DNA from: CAG-841 sp963614875
GTDB lineage: Bacteria; Bacillota; Clostridia; Oscillospirales; CAG-272
DNA length: 64,000 nucleotides
NCBI GenBank assembly: GCA_963614875.1
Contig: CAVEFC010000002.1
Location: 1 to 64,000, forward strand
Reading direction: 5' to 3'
Under the pieces are notes generated by a model. That model did no database searches and was not told the DNA's origin. It was given only the letters and a program-made list of their open reading frames with translations. Positions 26,501-33,146 of this stretch are shown here, piece by piece. The first letter of the stretch is position 1, and each line of letters opens with the position of its first letter. The position numbers were made by a program, and so were the translations under genes.

Positions 26501-26989
26501 CGAAAATTTCGGGAAATCCGATATTTCGTTTTCTTTTGAAACGTTTCCGTCAAAATAATCGGAAATAAGCTCGTCCGCTATATCAAGCTTCATTATTTTT
26601 TCGGCGTCTGCGTCAAGCACGCCGAAGCCCGATATCCCCGTATCCTGAAAGTTTTCGCGGATAAGGTCAAGACAAAAACCGTCTATCGTGCTTATTTTTG
26701 CGGACGGAAGAAGCAGCATCTGACGGATAAGCCGCCTGTCCGACGGATTTTTTACGCTTTCTTCGCTGAGCGCTTTTTCCGTTCTCGATACAAGCTCTGC
26801 GGCGGCGGCTCGGGTGAAGGTCACAACGAGCATACGCGAGATGTCCGCCTTTCCGGAGCATATGCGCTCGGCTATGCGCCTTGTCAGGACGGCGGTTTTT
26901 CCGCTTCCCGCGGCGGCGCTTACGGCAAGGGAAATACCGTCTGCTTCTATTGCTTTTCTTTGCGACGGCGTCCAGATAATTTCGCCCAT
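23501..26989 (-). CDS. addA: AddA, ATP-dependent helicase/nuclease subunit A
   Basis: A 1162-residue UvrD-type helicase with a C-terminal nuclease. Walker A reads AAAGSGKTAVLTRR near residue 25, and later motifs include VVTFTRAAAAELVSRT, VYIDEYQDTNELQ, FTVGDIKQSIYDFRGA and MTVHGSKGLEFDTVFF. The C-terminal RecB-type nuclease motif is intact (VQGVIDC then LILIDYKTD). With AddB it forms the AddAB complex that processes double-strand breaks for RecA. AddA is normally preceded by addB; here the upstream gene is fba with its own terminator, so addB must be elsewhere or absent. ATG 26989 has GGGAGG upstream. Confidence 0.95.
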   Translation of the reverse strand: MGEIIWTPSQRKAIEADGISLAVSAAAGSGKTAVLTRRIAERICSGKADISRMLVVTFTRAAAAELVSRTEKALSEESVKNPSDRRLIRQMLLLPSAKISTIDGFCLDLIRENFQDTGISGFGVLDADAEKIMKLDIADELISDYFDGNVSKENEISDFPKFSDTLGSPSSDSALAPVAVKLHDFYCSCVNREKAIKNPPESTEFHLSFWGKAIYDIAAGLAGYYMRFFDTALKTIRASEGTSGWEAAFEADYDICRILYNKLLLGAPYEDIKEYLSDFESRIVKCGQVKTQFKTPELEYFKSVRGKFKKELAELRKNYFSCTDDALKKAISGTESIQSDLIKFFREYDRRLSDEKKRRHMLGFSDIERIALNLLYDAENDCQSAAAGEISSRFDEVYIDEYQDTNELQNKIFTLIAREDNLFTVGDIKQSIYDFRGAEPSIFKAQLGSRKKYGEHQGDKAAKLFLSENFRSADKVINLTNAVFSAIMNTDGKILYGEDEKLVCGKKELSAPLPEMHIVCRSDEKPSLTEASVAAEKISALISSGEVKAGDIAVLIPTGACASDIASELEKRGVPCRNGTAKEFFQSPEVLVALSLLNTIDNPSRDVYLAATLKSPLYDVTLDELIYIRRFKKTGSLYSALKAFTKETGFAKGKRFLSDHERFRSRAKICTCGELVREVYSRTKIMALCGGDKASVSTNLRRLYDYARSFESGGSRGLYAFISFIDELIDTDSKVDMSGFGGGADAVRIMTVHGSKGLEFDTVFFCDTARMFNRDSSKTNAAAVRGIPLAPKIYEDAKRIDTPMRRAATEIQAFRQSEEKCRLLYVALTRAKRRLVITGSCDEKNAKKYDFTDSASECNLRRSVFSSYARKKCNSMLDLLCTGLSANPELCSIDFVTEPVEAKRPQAKAEEKTAGTYAEGRYLAEKRLDFVYPHGLLSKIPSKLSVSRLFPDVLDEKDDAATIASPTAPSEPAVPVFIAGESDSGASRGTAMHTFMQFFDFGYVDKSGVRAEIKRLTENKFLFSGDSEKLNVRKLEKFFSSPLAALMRDAEALYREKRFIIFYPAESFSQDERTKEALKGERLMVQGVIDCAAKTKSGELILIDYKTDFFPAGTDREEIKKALAQRHSRQLGYYKYACRELFGKLPDHTYIYSFALDGTVEI

Positions 26990-27030
26990 ACCGGTATTCC
27001 TCCCTTGCCCGAAAAAATTTTCTCATAATA

Positions 27031-27059
27031 ATTATATAATCTTTGTGCGGCGATGTCAA
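27031..27059 (-). promoter_or_regulatory. Consensus promoter for addA
   Basis: On the minus strand TTGACA (27059-27054), a 17-bp spacer and TATAAT (27036-27031) form a perfect sigma-A type promoter about 40 nt upstream of the addA start. Confidence 0.9.
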
Positions 27060-27086
27060 TAAAAATGTTGGCGCGCCACGGAGGAT

Positions 27087-27122
27087 AAAAAAACGACGAA
27101 AGCAAATTTTGCTTCCGCCGTT
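27087..27122 (-). terminator. fba terminator
   Basis: On the minus strand a stem of AACGGCGGAAGCAAA with TTGCTTTCGTCGTT (one mismatch) is followed by TTTTTT, about 15 nt after the fba stop. It separates fba from the addA promoter. Confidence 0.88.
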
Positions 27123-27136
27123 ATGAAGGCTTTGTT

Positions 27137-28102
27137 TTATGCTTTGCCGTTTGAGCCGAGAACATCGACGATCTTGTGCTTGACCATCTTCTTTACTTCG
27201 TCTCTGCCTACGGAAAGATAGGTTCTGGGATCGAATACCTCGGGCTGATTTGCAAGCACTCTGCGAATGCCTGCCGTCATTGCAAGACGGATATCGGAGT
27301 CGATGTTGATCTTGCAGACAGCCATCTTTGCAGCCTGACGGAGCTCGTCCTCGGGAATACCGATAGCGTCGGGCATATGACCGCCGAGAGAATTGATTTC
27401 CTTTACGCAGTCCTGAGCGACGCTGGAAGCGCCGTGAAGAACGATCGGGAATTCGGGAAGTCTTTTTTCGATCTCTTCGAGAATATCGAAACGGAGCGGA
27501 GGCGGAACAAGGATACCGTCCGCATTGCGCGTGCACTGAGCGGGCGTGAATTTGTATGCGCCGTGAGAAGTGCCGATAGCGATAGCGAGCGAGTCAACGC
27601 CGGTACGCGAAACGAATTCTTCAACCTCTTCGGGACGTGTGTAGGAGGAATCCTCAGCGGAAACGTGAACGTCGTCTTCGATTCCTGCAAGCTTGCCGAT
27701 TTCGCCTTCTACAACTACGCCGTGAGCGTGAGCATAATCCACAACCTTTTTTGTAAGAGCGATATTCTCTTCAAAAGAATATTTTGAGCCGTCGATCATA
27801 ACGGAGGTAAAACCGCCGTCAATGCAGGATTTGCAGATGTCGAAATCCGCGCCGTGATCGAGATGAAGCGCAAAATCAACGCCCGTATCTTCAACCGCCG
27901 CCCGTGCAAGAGCCATAAGATATGCGGGCTTTGCATATTTTCTTGCGCCTGCCGATACCTGAAGAATAACAGGCGATTTTTCTTCGGCGGCAGCCTCGGT
28001 TATAGCCTGAATTATCTCCATATTGTTGATGTTGAAGGCGCCTACGGCATATCCGCCGGCATAAGCCTTTTTGAACATTTCCTTTGTTGTTACAAGTGCC
28101 AT
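27137..28102 (-). CDS. fba: Class II fructose-1,6-bisphosphate aldolase
   Basis: A 321-residue zinc-dependent class II aldolase that interconverts fructose 1,6-bisphosphate with DHAP and glyceraldehyde 3-phosphate. It shows the family start MALVTTKEMFKKAYAGGYAVG, the metal/catalytic segment FALHLDHGAD, SVMIDGSK, VEGEIGKLAG, IAIGTSHGAYK and IVLHGASSV. The final CKINIDSDIRLA region is also typical. Length is normal. Codon use is like that of nifJ, consistent with high expression. Monocistronic, with a promoter and terminator of its own. Confidence 0.96.
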   Translation of the reverse strand: MALVTTKEMFKKAYAGGYAVGAFNINNMEIIQAITEAAAEEKSPVILQVSAGARKYAKPAYLMALARAAVEDTGVDFALHLDHGADFDICKSCIDGGFTSVMIDGSKYSFEENIALTKKVVDYAHAHGVVVEGEIGKLAGIEDDVHVSAEDSSYTRPEEVEEFVSRTGVDSLAIAIGTSHGAYKFTPAQCTRNADGILVPPPLRFDILEEIEKRLPEFPIVLHGASSVAQDCVKEINSLGGHMPDAIGIPEDELRQAAKMAVCKINIDSDIRLAMTAGIRRVLANQPEVFDPRTYLSVGRDEVKKMVKHKIVDVLGSNGKA

Positions 28103-28155
28103 TTATAAAATCCTTTCCTGCCGCAAATGCGACAATTCAAATTTATGCAATTTAT

Positions 28156-28184
28156 ATTTTATACCGATTTCCCGTTTATTGCAA
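28156..28184 (-). promoter_or_regulatory. fba promoter
   Basis: On the minus strand TTGCAA (28184-28179), a 17-bp spacer and TAAAAT (28161-28156), about 54 nt before the fba start. Confidence 0.65.
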
Positions 28185-28238
28185 TACATAACCCGAAAAT
28201 TTAATATTTTATATACATTCTTTTGCGAACGGAAATTC

Positions 28239-28266
28239 AAAAAGCACCCCGAAAGGAGTGCTTTTT
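28239..28266 (-). terminator. pnp terminator
   Basis: On the minus strand AAAAAGCACTCC pairs with GGGGTGCTTTTT around a TTTC loop, 10 nt after the pnp stop. Confidence 0.9.
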
Positions 28267-28276
28267 GCTGTTATTC

Positions 28277-30373
28277 TCAGTCTTCTTTAAGTGCGTCTTT
28301 TCTTGAAAGATTTATTCTGCCCTTTTCGTCTGTACCGAGGAATTTGACGGTTATCTTGTCGCCGACGGAAACAACGTCCTCAACGTTTTCAACTCTCTTT
28401 GTATCGAGCTTTGAAATGTGAACGAGTCCTTCCTTGCCGGGAGCGATTTCGACAAATGCGCCGATAGGAATTATTCTTGTTACCGTGCCTGTGTAGCAGC
28501 AGCCTTCAACCGGCTCGAAAACTATCGCGTCGATAATGCCTTTTGCAACGTAAGCGTCCTCTTTGTTTACTGCGAGAATGAAGATTGAGCCGTCCTCTTC
28601 GATGTCTATCTTCGTGTTTGTTTCGGCTGTGATCTTCTGAATCACCTCGCCGCCCTTGCCGATAACCTCTCTTATCTTGTCGGGGTTGATCTTCATTGAG
28701 ATCATCTTCGGAGCGTACTTGCCTACGTCCGCTCTGGGTGCGGGAATAGCTTTGAGAATTACCTCGTCTATGATATAATCTCTGCCCTTGTGAGTTGTTT
28801 CAAGCGCATTTTTGATTATTTCGGGAGTAAGACCGTCGATTTTAAGGTCCATCTGAATGGAGGTGATACCTTTGTGAGTACCTGCGACCTTGAAGTCCAT
28901 ATCGCCGTAGAAGTCTTCAAGTCCCTGAATGTCTATCATTGTGTCCCATGAGCCGTCCTCGGCTGTGATAAGTCCGCAGGAGATGCCCGCAACGGGAGCT
29001 TTTATCGGAACGCCTGCGTCCATAAGCGCAAGAGTCGAGCCGCATACCGAACCCTGCGATGTCGAACCGTTTGAAGAAACGACCTCGCTTACGACGCGGA
29101 TTGCATAGGGGAATTCTTCCTTTGAGGGAAGCACGGGAACAAGCGATCTTTCGGCGAGCGCACCGTGACCGATCTCTCTGCGTCCGGGAGTGCGGAGCGC
29201 TTTTGCTTCGCCCGTGGAATATCCGGGCATATTGTAATGATGCATATAGCGTTTTTCTTTTTCGTCGTCAAGACCGTCAAGCTGCTGTGCGTCGCTCATA
29301 GGTCCGAGCGTCACAACGGAAAGCACCTGAGTCTGACCTCTTGTAAAGAGACCTGAGCCGTGTGTTCTGGGAAGAACGCCGACCTCGCTTGCGAGAGGAC
29401 GGATCTGATCCATTCTTCTGCCGTCAACACGCTTTTTGTCAACGAGAAGCCAGCGACGGACAATCTTCTTCTGAATTTTATAGATAAGCTCGGGAAGAAC
29501 GACGGGAAGATCCGGATATTCTTCGGAGAACTTTTCAAGGATGTCGTCCTGAATGGGCTGCATTTTTGCGTCACGGACGGTTTTGTCGTCTGTGTCGAGA
29601 GCTTCCATAACGGCTTTTTCGCAATAGTCGAAGATTTTATCGAACATATCGTGATCGAGCTCGCAGGAAGGATAATCGAACTTCGGCTTGCCGACAGTTG
29701 CAATTATCTCGTTTATAAATACGAGAAGCTTCTTTATTTCTTCATGAGCGTACATAATCGCATTGTACATATCCTCATCGGATACTTCCTTCGCGCCGGC
29801 TTCTATCATAACGACCTTCTTTTCGGAAGCCGCAACGGTAAGCTCAAGCACGCTTTCTTTTCTTTCCTCTGCCGTCGGGTTGATGATGAACTTATTGTCG
29901 ATCATACCGACAAACGCGCCGCCGATAGGTCCGTTCCACGGAATATCGGAGATGGAAAGGGCGATGGACGCGCCGATCATAGCCGTGATTTCGGGCGAGC
30001 AATCGGGATCAACGCTCATTACCGTGAGAGTAAGAGCGACGTCGTTGCGCAGATCCTTGGGGAAAAGGGGACGGATGGGACGGTCGATGACGCGGCTTGT
30101 AAGGATAGCCTTTTCACCCGGTCTGCCCTCTCTTCTTGTAAAGCTTCCCGGAATTCTGCCTACGGCATAAAGCTTTTCGTCGTAATCGACGGAAAGGGGA
30201 AGAAAATCAATACCGTCGCGGGGCTTGGGAGATGCCGTCGCACACGCGAGTATTACGGTTTCGCCGTAGCTTATCATACACGAGCCGTTCGCAAGACCCG
30301 CAACCTTGCCTACCTCTACTTTAAGAGGTCTGCCTGCGTATTCGTAATTGAATACCTTGTAGTTTTCAAACAT
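28277..30373 (-). CDS. pnp: Polynucleotide phosphorylase
   Basis: A 698-residue PNPase, the phosphate-dependent 3'-5' exoribonuclease of mRNA turnover. It contains two RNase PH-like domains (VILACATASPKPRDGIDFLP near the start; THGSGLFTRGQTQVLSVVTL in the second), a helical linker, a KH domain (KINPDKIREVIGKGGEVIQK) and a C-terminal S1 domain (YTGTVTRIIPIGAFVEI, GLVHISKL). Length and order are standard. ATG 30373 has AGGAGG about 8 nt upstream. It follows rpsO on the same strand, the classic rpsO-pnp arrangement, with a 186-nt structured spacer. Confidence 0.98.
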   Translation of the reverse strand: MFENYKVFNYEYAGRPLKVEVGKVAGLANGSCMISYGETVILACATASPKPRDGIDFLPLSVDYDEKLYAVGRIPGSFTRREGRPGEKAILTSRVIDRPIRPLFPKDLRNDVALTLTVMSVDPDCSPEITAMIGASIALSISDIPWNGPIGGAFVGMIDNKFIINPTAEERKESVLELTVAASEKKVVMIEAGAKEVSDEDMYNAIMYAHEEIKKLLVFINEIIATVGKPKFDYPSCELDHDMFDKIFDYCEKAVMEALDTDDKTVRDAKMQPIQDDILEKFSEEYPDLPVVLPELIYKIQKKIVRRWLLVDKKRVDGRRMDQIRPLASEVGVLPRTHGSGLFTRGQTQVLSVVTLGPMSDAQQLDGLDDEKEKRYMHHYNMPGYSTGEAKALRTPGRREIGHGALAERSLVPVLPSKEEFPYAIRVVSEVVSSNGSTSQGSVCGSTLALMDAGVPIKAPVAGISCGLITAEDGSWDTMIDIQGLEDFYGDMDFKVAGTHKGITSIQMDLKIDGLTPEIIKNALETTHKGRDYIIDEVILKAIPAPRADVGKYAPKMISMKINPDKIREVIGKGGEVIQKITAETNTKIDIEEDGSIFILAVNKEDAYVAKGIIDAIVFEPVEGCCYTGTVTRIIPIGAFVEIAPGKEGLVHISKLDTKRVENVEDVVSVGDKITVKFLGTDEKGRINLSRKDALKED

Positions 30374-30429
30374 TTTTTTGCCTCCTGAATTATTTATTTA
30401 TTCTTCAAGCGGCGGGGGTTTTGTTTAGC

Positions 30430-30472
30430 ATTTAATCAAAATCCGGAAAGCTTTTTTCCGAGCCTTGATTAA
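30430..30472 (-). ncRNA. Stem-loop in the pnp leader
   Basis: TTAATCAA (30430 region) and TTGATTAA (ending near 30472) pair around an inner GGAAA/TTTCC stem, 57-100 nt upstream of the pnp start. In enterobacteria a double-stranded leader is cut by RNase III and PNPase to autoregulate pnp; a similar role here is inference. Confidence 0.45.
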
Positions 30473-30520
30473 CTGCTATACAAAATCCGCTTCCGCCGCG
30501 TAAAAGACGTCCGGAATTTG

Positions 30521-30550
30521 CGAAAGGGGCGGATATTTCCGCCCCTTTCG
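30521..30550 (-). terminator. GC-rich hairpin between rpsO and pnp
   Basis: CGAAAGGGGCGGA and TCCGCCCCTTTCG form a 13-bp perfect stem 10 nt after the rpsO stop. On the minus strand it is followed by CAAATTCC and lacks a T-run, so it may be a processing or stability element more than a full terminator, allowing read-through into pnp. Confidence 0.6.
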
Positions 30551-30559
30551 GAGAATAGC

Positions 30560-30823
30560 TTATTTTCTTATGCCGAGCTTTTCAATGATCGCACGGTAGC
30601 GGTTGATATCCTTCTTCTGAAGGTAGCTGAGAAGGCTTCTTCTCTGACCTACCATTTTAAGAAGGCCTCTGCGGCTGTGATGGTCATTGTTGTTGAGCTT
30701 GAGATGCTCGTTAAGATGGTTGATTCTTGCCGTGAGAATGGCGATCTGTACCTCGGGCGAGCCTGTGTCGCCTTCGTGCATGGCATTTTCCGTGATAATC
30801 TGTTGTTTCTGTTCCTTAAGCAT
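30560..30823 (-). CDS. rpsO: 30S ribosomal protein S15
   Basis: An 87-residue S15, which binds the 16S rRNA central domain. The family signature is clear: HEGDTGSPEVQIAILTARI, LNEHLKLNNNDHHSRRGLL, MVGQRRSLLSYLQKKD and YRAIIEKLGIRK. ATG 30823 follows GAGGTG. It heads the rpsO-pnp unit with a strong promoter about 115 nt upstream, leaving a long leader in which S15 autoregulation is plausible. Confidence 0.98.
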   Translation of the reverse strand: MLKEQKQQIITENAMHEGDTGSPEVQIAILTARINHLNEHLKLNNNDHHSRRGLLKMVGQRRSLLSYLQKKDINRYRAIIEKLGIRK

Positions 30824-30935
30824 TGTTTTTCACCTCAAAAAAATATTTTTGCTTATCGGACACCGAAGCGGGCGGCGGGTGAAGTGTTTTTATAAAAACC
30901 TTATATCCGCAGGCTGCGCTGCCGAATTTTCGCAA
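30824..30935 (-). ncRNA. rpsO 5' leader, candidate S15-responsive RNA
   Basis: About 110 nt of transcribed leader lie between the promoter -10 and the rpsO start. They contain a G+C-rich block (ACCCGCCGCCCGCTTCGG) flanked by A+T runs, plus CACTTC...GGTGTC pairing. S15 represses its own mRNA in several phyla by binding leader structures; the position fits, but the fold is not proven here. Confidence 0.4.
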
Positions 30936-30940
30936 ATGAG

Positions 30941-30969
30941 ATTATATCATAAAGGAAATGACTTGTAAA
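30941..30969 (-). promoter_or_regulatory. rpsO-pnp promoter
   Basis: On the minus strand TTTACA (30969-30964), a 17-bp spacer ending in TGA, and a perfect TATAAT (30946-30941). Confidence 0.88.
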
Positions 30970-31054
30970 GAGTTTTTCCGAAAAAAACGAATTTATTTGA
31001 TTTTCCTTGCGAAATTTTTTATATCCGGCTTGATTTTTATCGCTCGTAATTATG

Positions 31055-31083
31055 TTGACTTTTGATTTTGCGTATGATATAAT
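31055..31083 (+). promoter_or_regulatory. Promoter for the GH130 gene
   Basis: TTGACT (31055-31060), a 17-bp spacer ending TGA, and TATAAT (31078-31083), 35 nt before the GH130 start. It is divergent from the rpsO promoter. Confidence 0.88.
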
Positions 31084-31117
31084 CGGGCAGTAACAAAAAA
31101 TCGGGGGAGAGATTATT

Positions 31118-32116
31118 ATGCCCAAAATGCAGCCGGAGATTTTTTCAAGCTCCGTAATTCACAGATACAATGACGGAAAGCCCGTGCTTTCCAAAGAGAA
31201 CGTACCGTATCCGGCAGATCTTGTTTTCAATGCCGGAGTCGCAAAATTCAACGGAAAATATATTATGGTTTTCCGCGACGGCTATGAACGCACCTCGTGG
31301 GGCGGAACGAAATATACCGTCATCGGCATAGCCGAAAGCGACGACGGCAAAAAGTGGGATGTACGTCCCACGCCGTTTATGACGTGCGAAATGATGAATG
31401 ATCCGGACGTGACAATGGTTTACGATCCGCGGCTTACGGTTATCGACGGCAGACTTTATATCTGCTTTGCCGTTGATACAAAGCACGGTGTGCGCGGCGG
31501 AGTTGCCGTAACGGACGATCTTGAACATGTGGAAATTCTTTCGCTTTCCGTGCCGGACAACAGAAACATGGTGCTTTTCCCCGAAAAAATAGGCGGAAAT
31601 TATGTCCGCCTCGAAAGGCCTATGCCCGTTTATTCGCGCGGCGGAAAGGATCGCTTCGATATATGGCTTTCCGAATCGCCCGATATGCGCTTCTGGGGAA
31701 AATCACGGCTTGTTATGGGCGTTGAAAACGTTCCGTTCGCAAACGACAAGATCGGTCCCGGCGCGCCCCCGATAAAAACCGGAAAGGGCTGGCTTACCAC
31801 CTTCCACGCCGTGCACAGAGATTCATCGCGCGGGAAAAACGGCTGGGAAGCGCAATGGACAAAATGCTATCACGCCGGAATAATGCTGCTTGATCTGTGC
31901 GATCCGTCAAAAATAATCGGAATGTCGGAGACGCCGCTTATCGCGCCCGAAACCTATTGGGAAACGGACGAGGGCTGTCGTACAAATGTTGTTTTCCCCG
32001 GCGGAATGATACTTGAAGACGACGGCGAGGTGAAAATTTATTACGGCGCGTCGGACACGGTGGAATGTCTTGCCACGGCTTCCCTTGACGATCTGCTTTC
32101 GCTTGTGACAAAATAA
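31118..32116 (+). CDS. GH130 family glycoside phosphorylase
   Basis: A 332-residue five-bladed beta-propeller enzyme of glycoside hydrolase family 130, whose members phosphorolyse beta-mannosides such as mannosylglucose or mannan oligosaccharides. Motifs include FNAGVAKFNGKYIMVFRDG, DPDVTMVYDPRLTVIDGRLY, GPGAPPIKTGKGWLTTFHAV and VKIYYGASDT near the end. The catalytic Asp of the family is expected in the MNDPDVTMVYDPRLT region. ATG 31118 follows GGGGGAGAG. The gene stands alone with its own promoter and terminator; no transporter or mannosidase is adjacent, so the exact substrate is open. Confidence 0.88.
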   Translation: MPKMQPEIFSSSVIHRYNDGKPVLSKENVPYPADLVFNAGVAKFNGKYIMVFRDGYERTSWGGTKYTVIGIAESDDGKKWDVRPTPFMTCEMMNDPDVTMVYDPRLTVIDGRLYICFAVDTKHGVRGGVAVTDDLEHVEILSLSVPDNRNMVLFPEKIGGNYVRLERPMPVYSRGGKDRFDIWLSESPDMRFWGKSRLVMGVENVPFANDKIGPGAPPIKTGKGWLTTFHAVHRDSSRGKNGWEAQWTKCYHAGIMLLDLCDPSKIIGMSETPLIAPETYWETDEGCRTNVVFPGGMILEDDGEVKIYYGASDTVECLATASLDDLLSLVTK

Positions 32117-32120
32117 AATA

Positions 32121-32154
32121 AAAACCCGCAGTGCTGTTGCGCTGCGGTTTTATT
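32121..32154. terminator. Bidirectional terminator
   Basis: CCGCAGTGC-TGTT-GCGCTGCGG (32126-32147) is flanked by A-rich sequence on the left and TTTTATTT on the right. It serves the GH130 gene on plus and the XRE gene on minus. Confidence 0.85.
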
Positions 32155-32377
32155 TATCCTTATAAAGCTCGCGCGGCTCGTTTGTAAGTCCGGCAAGATA
32201 ATCAAGCGATACGTTGTAGAATTTTGCAAGGGTAATAAAATGGTGCATGGGAAGTTCGCGTTTGCCCATTTCATACATTGAGTAGTGCTGTTGAGATATT
32301 TTCAAAAGCTGCGAAATGTTTCCCTGACTTAAATCTTTATCTTCTCTTAGGTCGCGCAACCTTTGATAAAAGTGCAT
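32150..32377 (-). CDS. XRE-type helix-turn-helix regulator (divergent)
   Basis: A 75-residue Cro/C1 helix-turn-helix protein: YQRLRDLREDKDLSQGNISQ, then LKISQQHYSMYEMGKRELP and FITLAKFYNVSLDYLAG, a very typical phage-repressor-like domain with a short tail. ATG 32377 has AAGGAGAGG 6 nt upstream; two in-frame codons further upstream lack a ribosome site. It is divergent from the unknown gene at 32519, and the 141-bp gap between the starts carries clustered TATGTA/TACATA repeats, so autoregulation and control of the divergent gene are likely. Confidence 0.88.
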   Translation of the reverse strand: MHFYQRLRDLREDKDLSQGNISQLLKISQQHYSMYEMGKRELPMHHFITLAKFYNVSLDYLAGLTNEPRELYKDK

Positions 32378-32447
32378 AACGCCTCTCCTTTTCACAACTT
32401 CACGCATAAATTCAGTGAGTTTTGAAAAATTATATCAGTCATACGTT

Positions 32448-32502
32448 TGTATGTACTTGATTTACATATTTATGTATGTTATAATAAACATATATGTATG
32501 TA
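32448..32502. promoter_or_regulatory. Operator-like cluster with embedded promoter
   Basis: Three direct copies of TGTATGTW lie at 32448-32455, 32473-32480 and 32495-32502. Palindromes TACATA-TT-TATGTA (32463-32476) and ACATATATGT (32488-32497) overlap them. A promoter, TTGATT (32457-32462), 17-bp spacer, TATAAT (32480-32485), is embedded, so bound protein would cover both promoter elements. The likely ligand is the divergent XRE protein. Confidence 0.7.
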
Positions 32503-32518
32503 AAGGAGATTTTCTTAT

Positions 32519-32794
32519 ATGGATAACAAGGAAAAAATCAAAGAGCTTATGGCAAGAATCGACGAAACCGACAAGGCTTCGATGGGACTTTATATTGCGC
32601 TCAACGTAGATTTTATGCTTCTTGAGTTTGACGCGGCAAAAGCATCGGACGATAATTCCGGAAAAACAAAAAAATCCGCAAAGGCGCAGCCTTCCGAAGA
32701 AATTTTACAGGATCTGAAAATGCGTATTTTTGAGCTCGGTCGTCAGAGCGATATTCAGCGCGCGGCAATAAACGAGCTGAAAACTCTTGTCTGA
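32519..32794 (+). CDS. Hypothetical 91-residue protein under XRE control
   Basis: I do not recognise the family. The protein is mostly helical: an N-terminal helix (KEKIKELMARIDETDKASMG), a short hydrophobic stretch (LYIALNVDFMLLEFDAAK), a Lys/Ser/Ala-rich linker (residues about 45-60) and a C-terminal helix (EEILQDLKMRIFELGRQSDI). No signal peptide is evident. ATG 32519 lies 10-11 nt after AAGGAG. It is transcribed from a promoter embedded in operator-like repeats and is divergent from an XRE regulator; a bidirectional terminator follows before tRNA-Lys. Function is unknown. Confidence 0.75.
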   Translation: MDNKEKIKELMARIDETDKASMGLYIALNVDFMLLEFDAAKASDDNSGKTKKSAKAQPSEEILQDLKMRIFELGRQSDIQRAAINELKTLV

Positions 32795-32861
32795 TTTTAT
32801 CCGCCGGCGGCAGTGCTTAAACAAAAAATCCCCGCCCGGAGCTTTATCCGTAAGGGAAAAT

Positions 32862-32893
32862 AAAAAACCTCGTCCGACGGGACGAGGTTTTTT
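32862..32893. terminator. Bidirectional terminator between the 91-aa gene and tRNA-Lys
   Basis: AAAAAACCTCGTCC-GAC-GGGACGAGGTTTTTT is a near-perfect symmetrical hairpin with T-runs on both strands, ending the convergent transcripts. Confidence 0.92.
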
Positions 32894-32968
32894 GGTGCTC
32901 CATCGGAGAGTCGAACTCCGGACACCATGATTAAAAGTCATGTGCTCTACCATCTGAGCTAATGGGGC
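32893..32968 (-). tRNA. tRNA-Lys (anticodon TTT)
   Basis: A 76-nt cloverleaf on the minus strand with encoded CCA. Acceptor GCCCCAT/ATGGAGC; D arm GCTC-AGATGGTA-GAGC; anticodon arm CATGA-CTTTTAA-TCATG giving anticodon TTT; T arm CGGAG-TTCGACT-CTCCG. The acceptor has one non-pairing position, C3 opposite A70. Lys identity rests on the anticodon and the overall resemblance to other Firmicute tRNA-Lys genes. Confidence 0.95.
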
Positions 32969-32988
32969 GATTTTTTTCACGCCTAAGT

Positions 32989-33017
32989 ATATTATCATAC
33001 AAAAGCCGATTTGTCAA
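32989..33017 (-). promoter_or_regulatory. tRNA-Lys promoter
   Basis: On the minus strand TTGACA (33017-33012), a 17-bp spacer ending TGA, and TAATAT (32994-32989), about 20 nt before the tRNA 5' end. Confidence 0.82.
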
Positions 33018-33146
33018 TATATTTTTTTCAAAATGTCGGCAAAGAGAAAAAACTTTGCCCGAAAATGTTTTCCGAAAGCGGTTGCCGCGCGTATATGCGA
33101 CGGCTTAAGAGGAAAAATAAATAAAAAATCGCACGGAGAAAATATT

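Noticed and set aside
32448..32502. TATGTA repeats considered as iterons of a replication origin
   Set aside because: No replication initiator gene is nearby, and the repeats fit a divergent operator around a promoter better.
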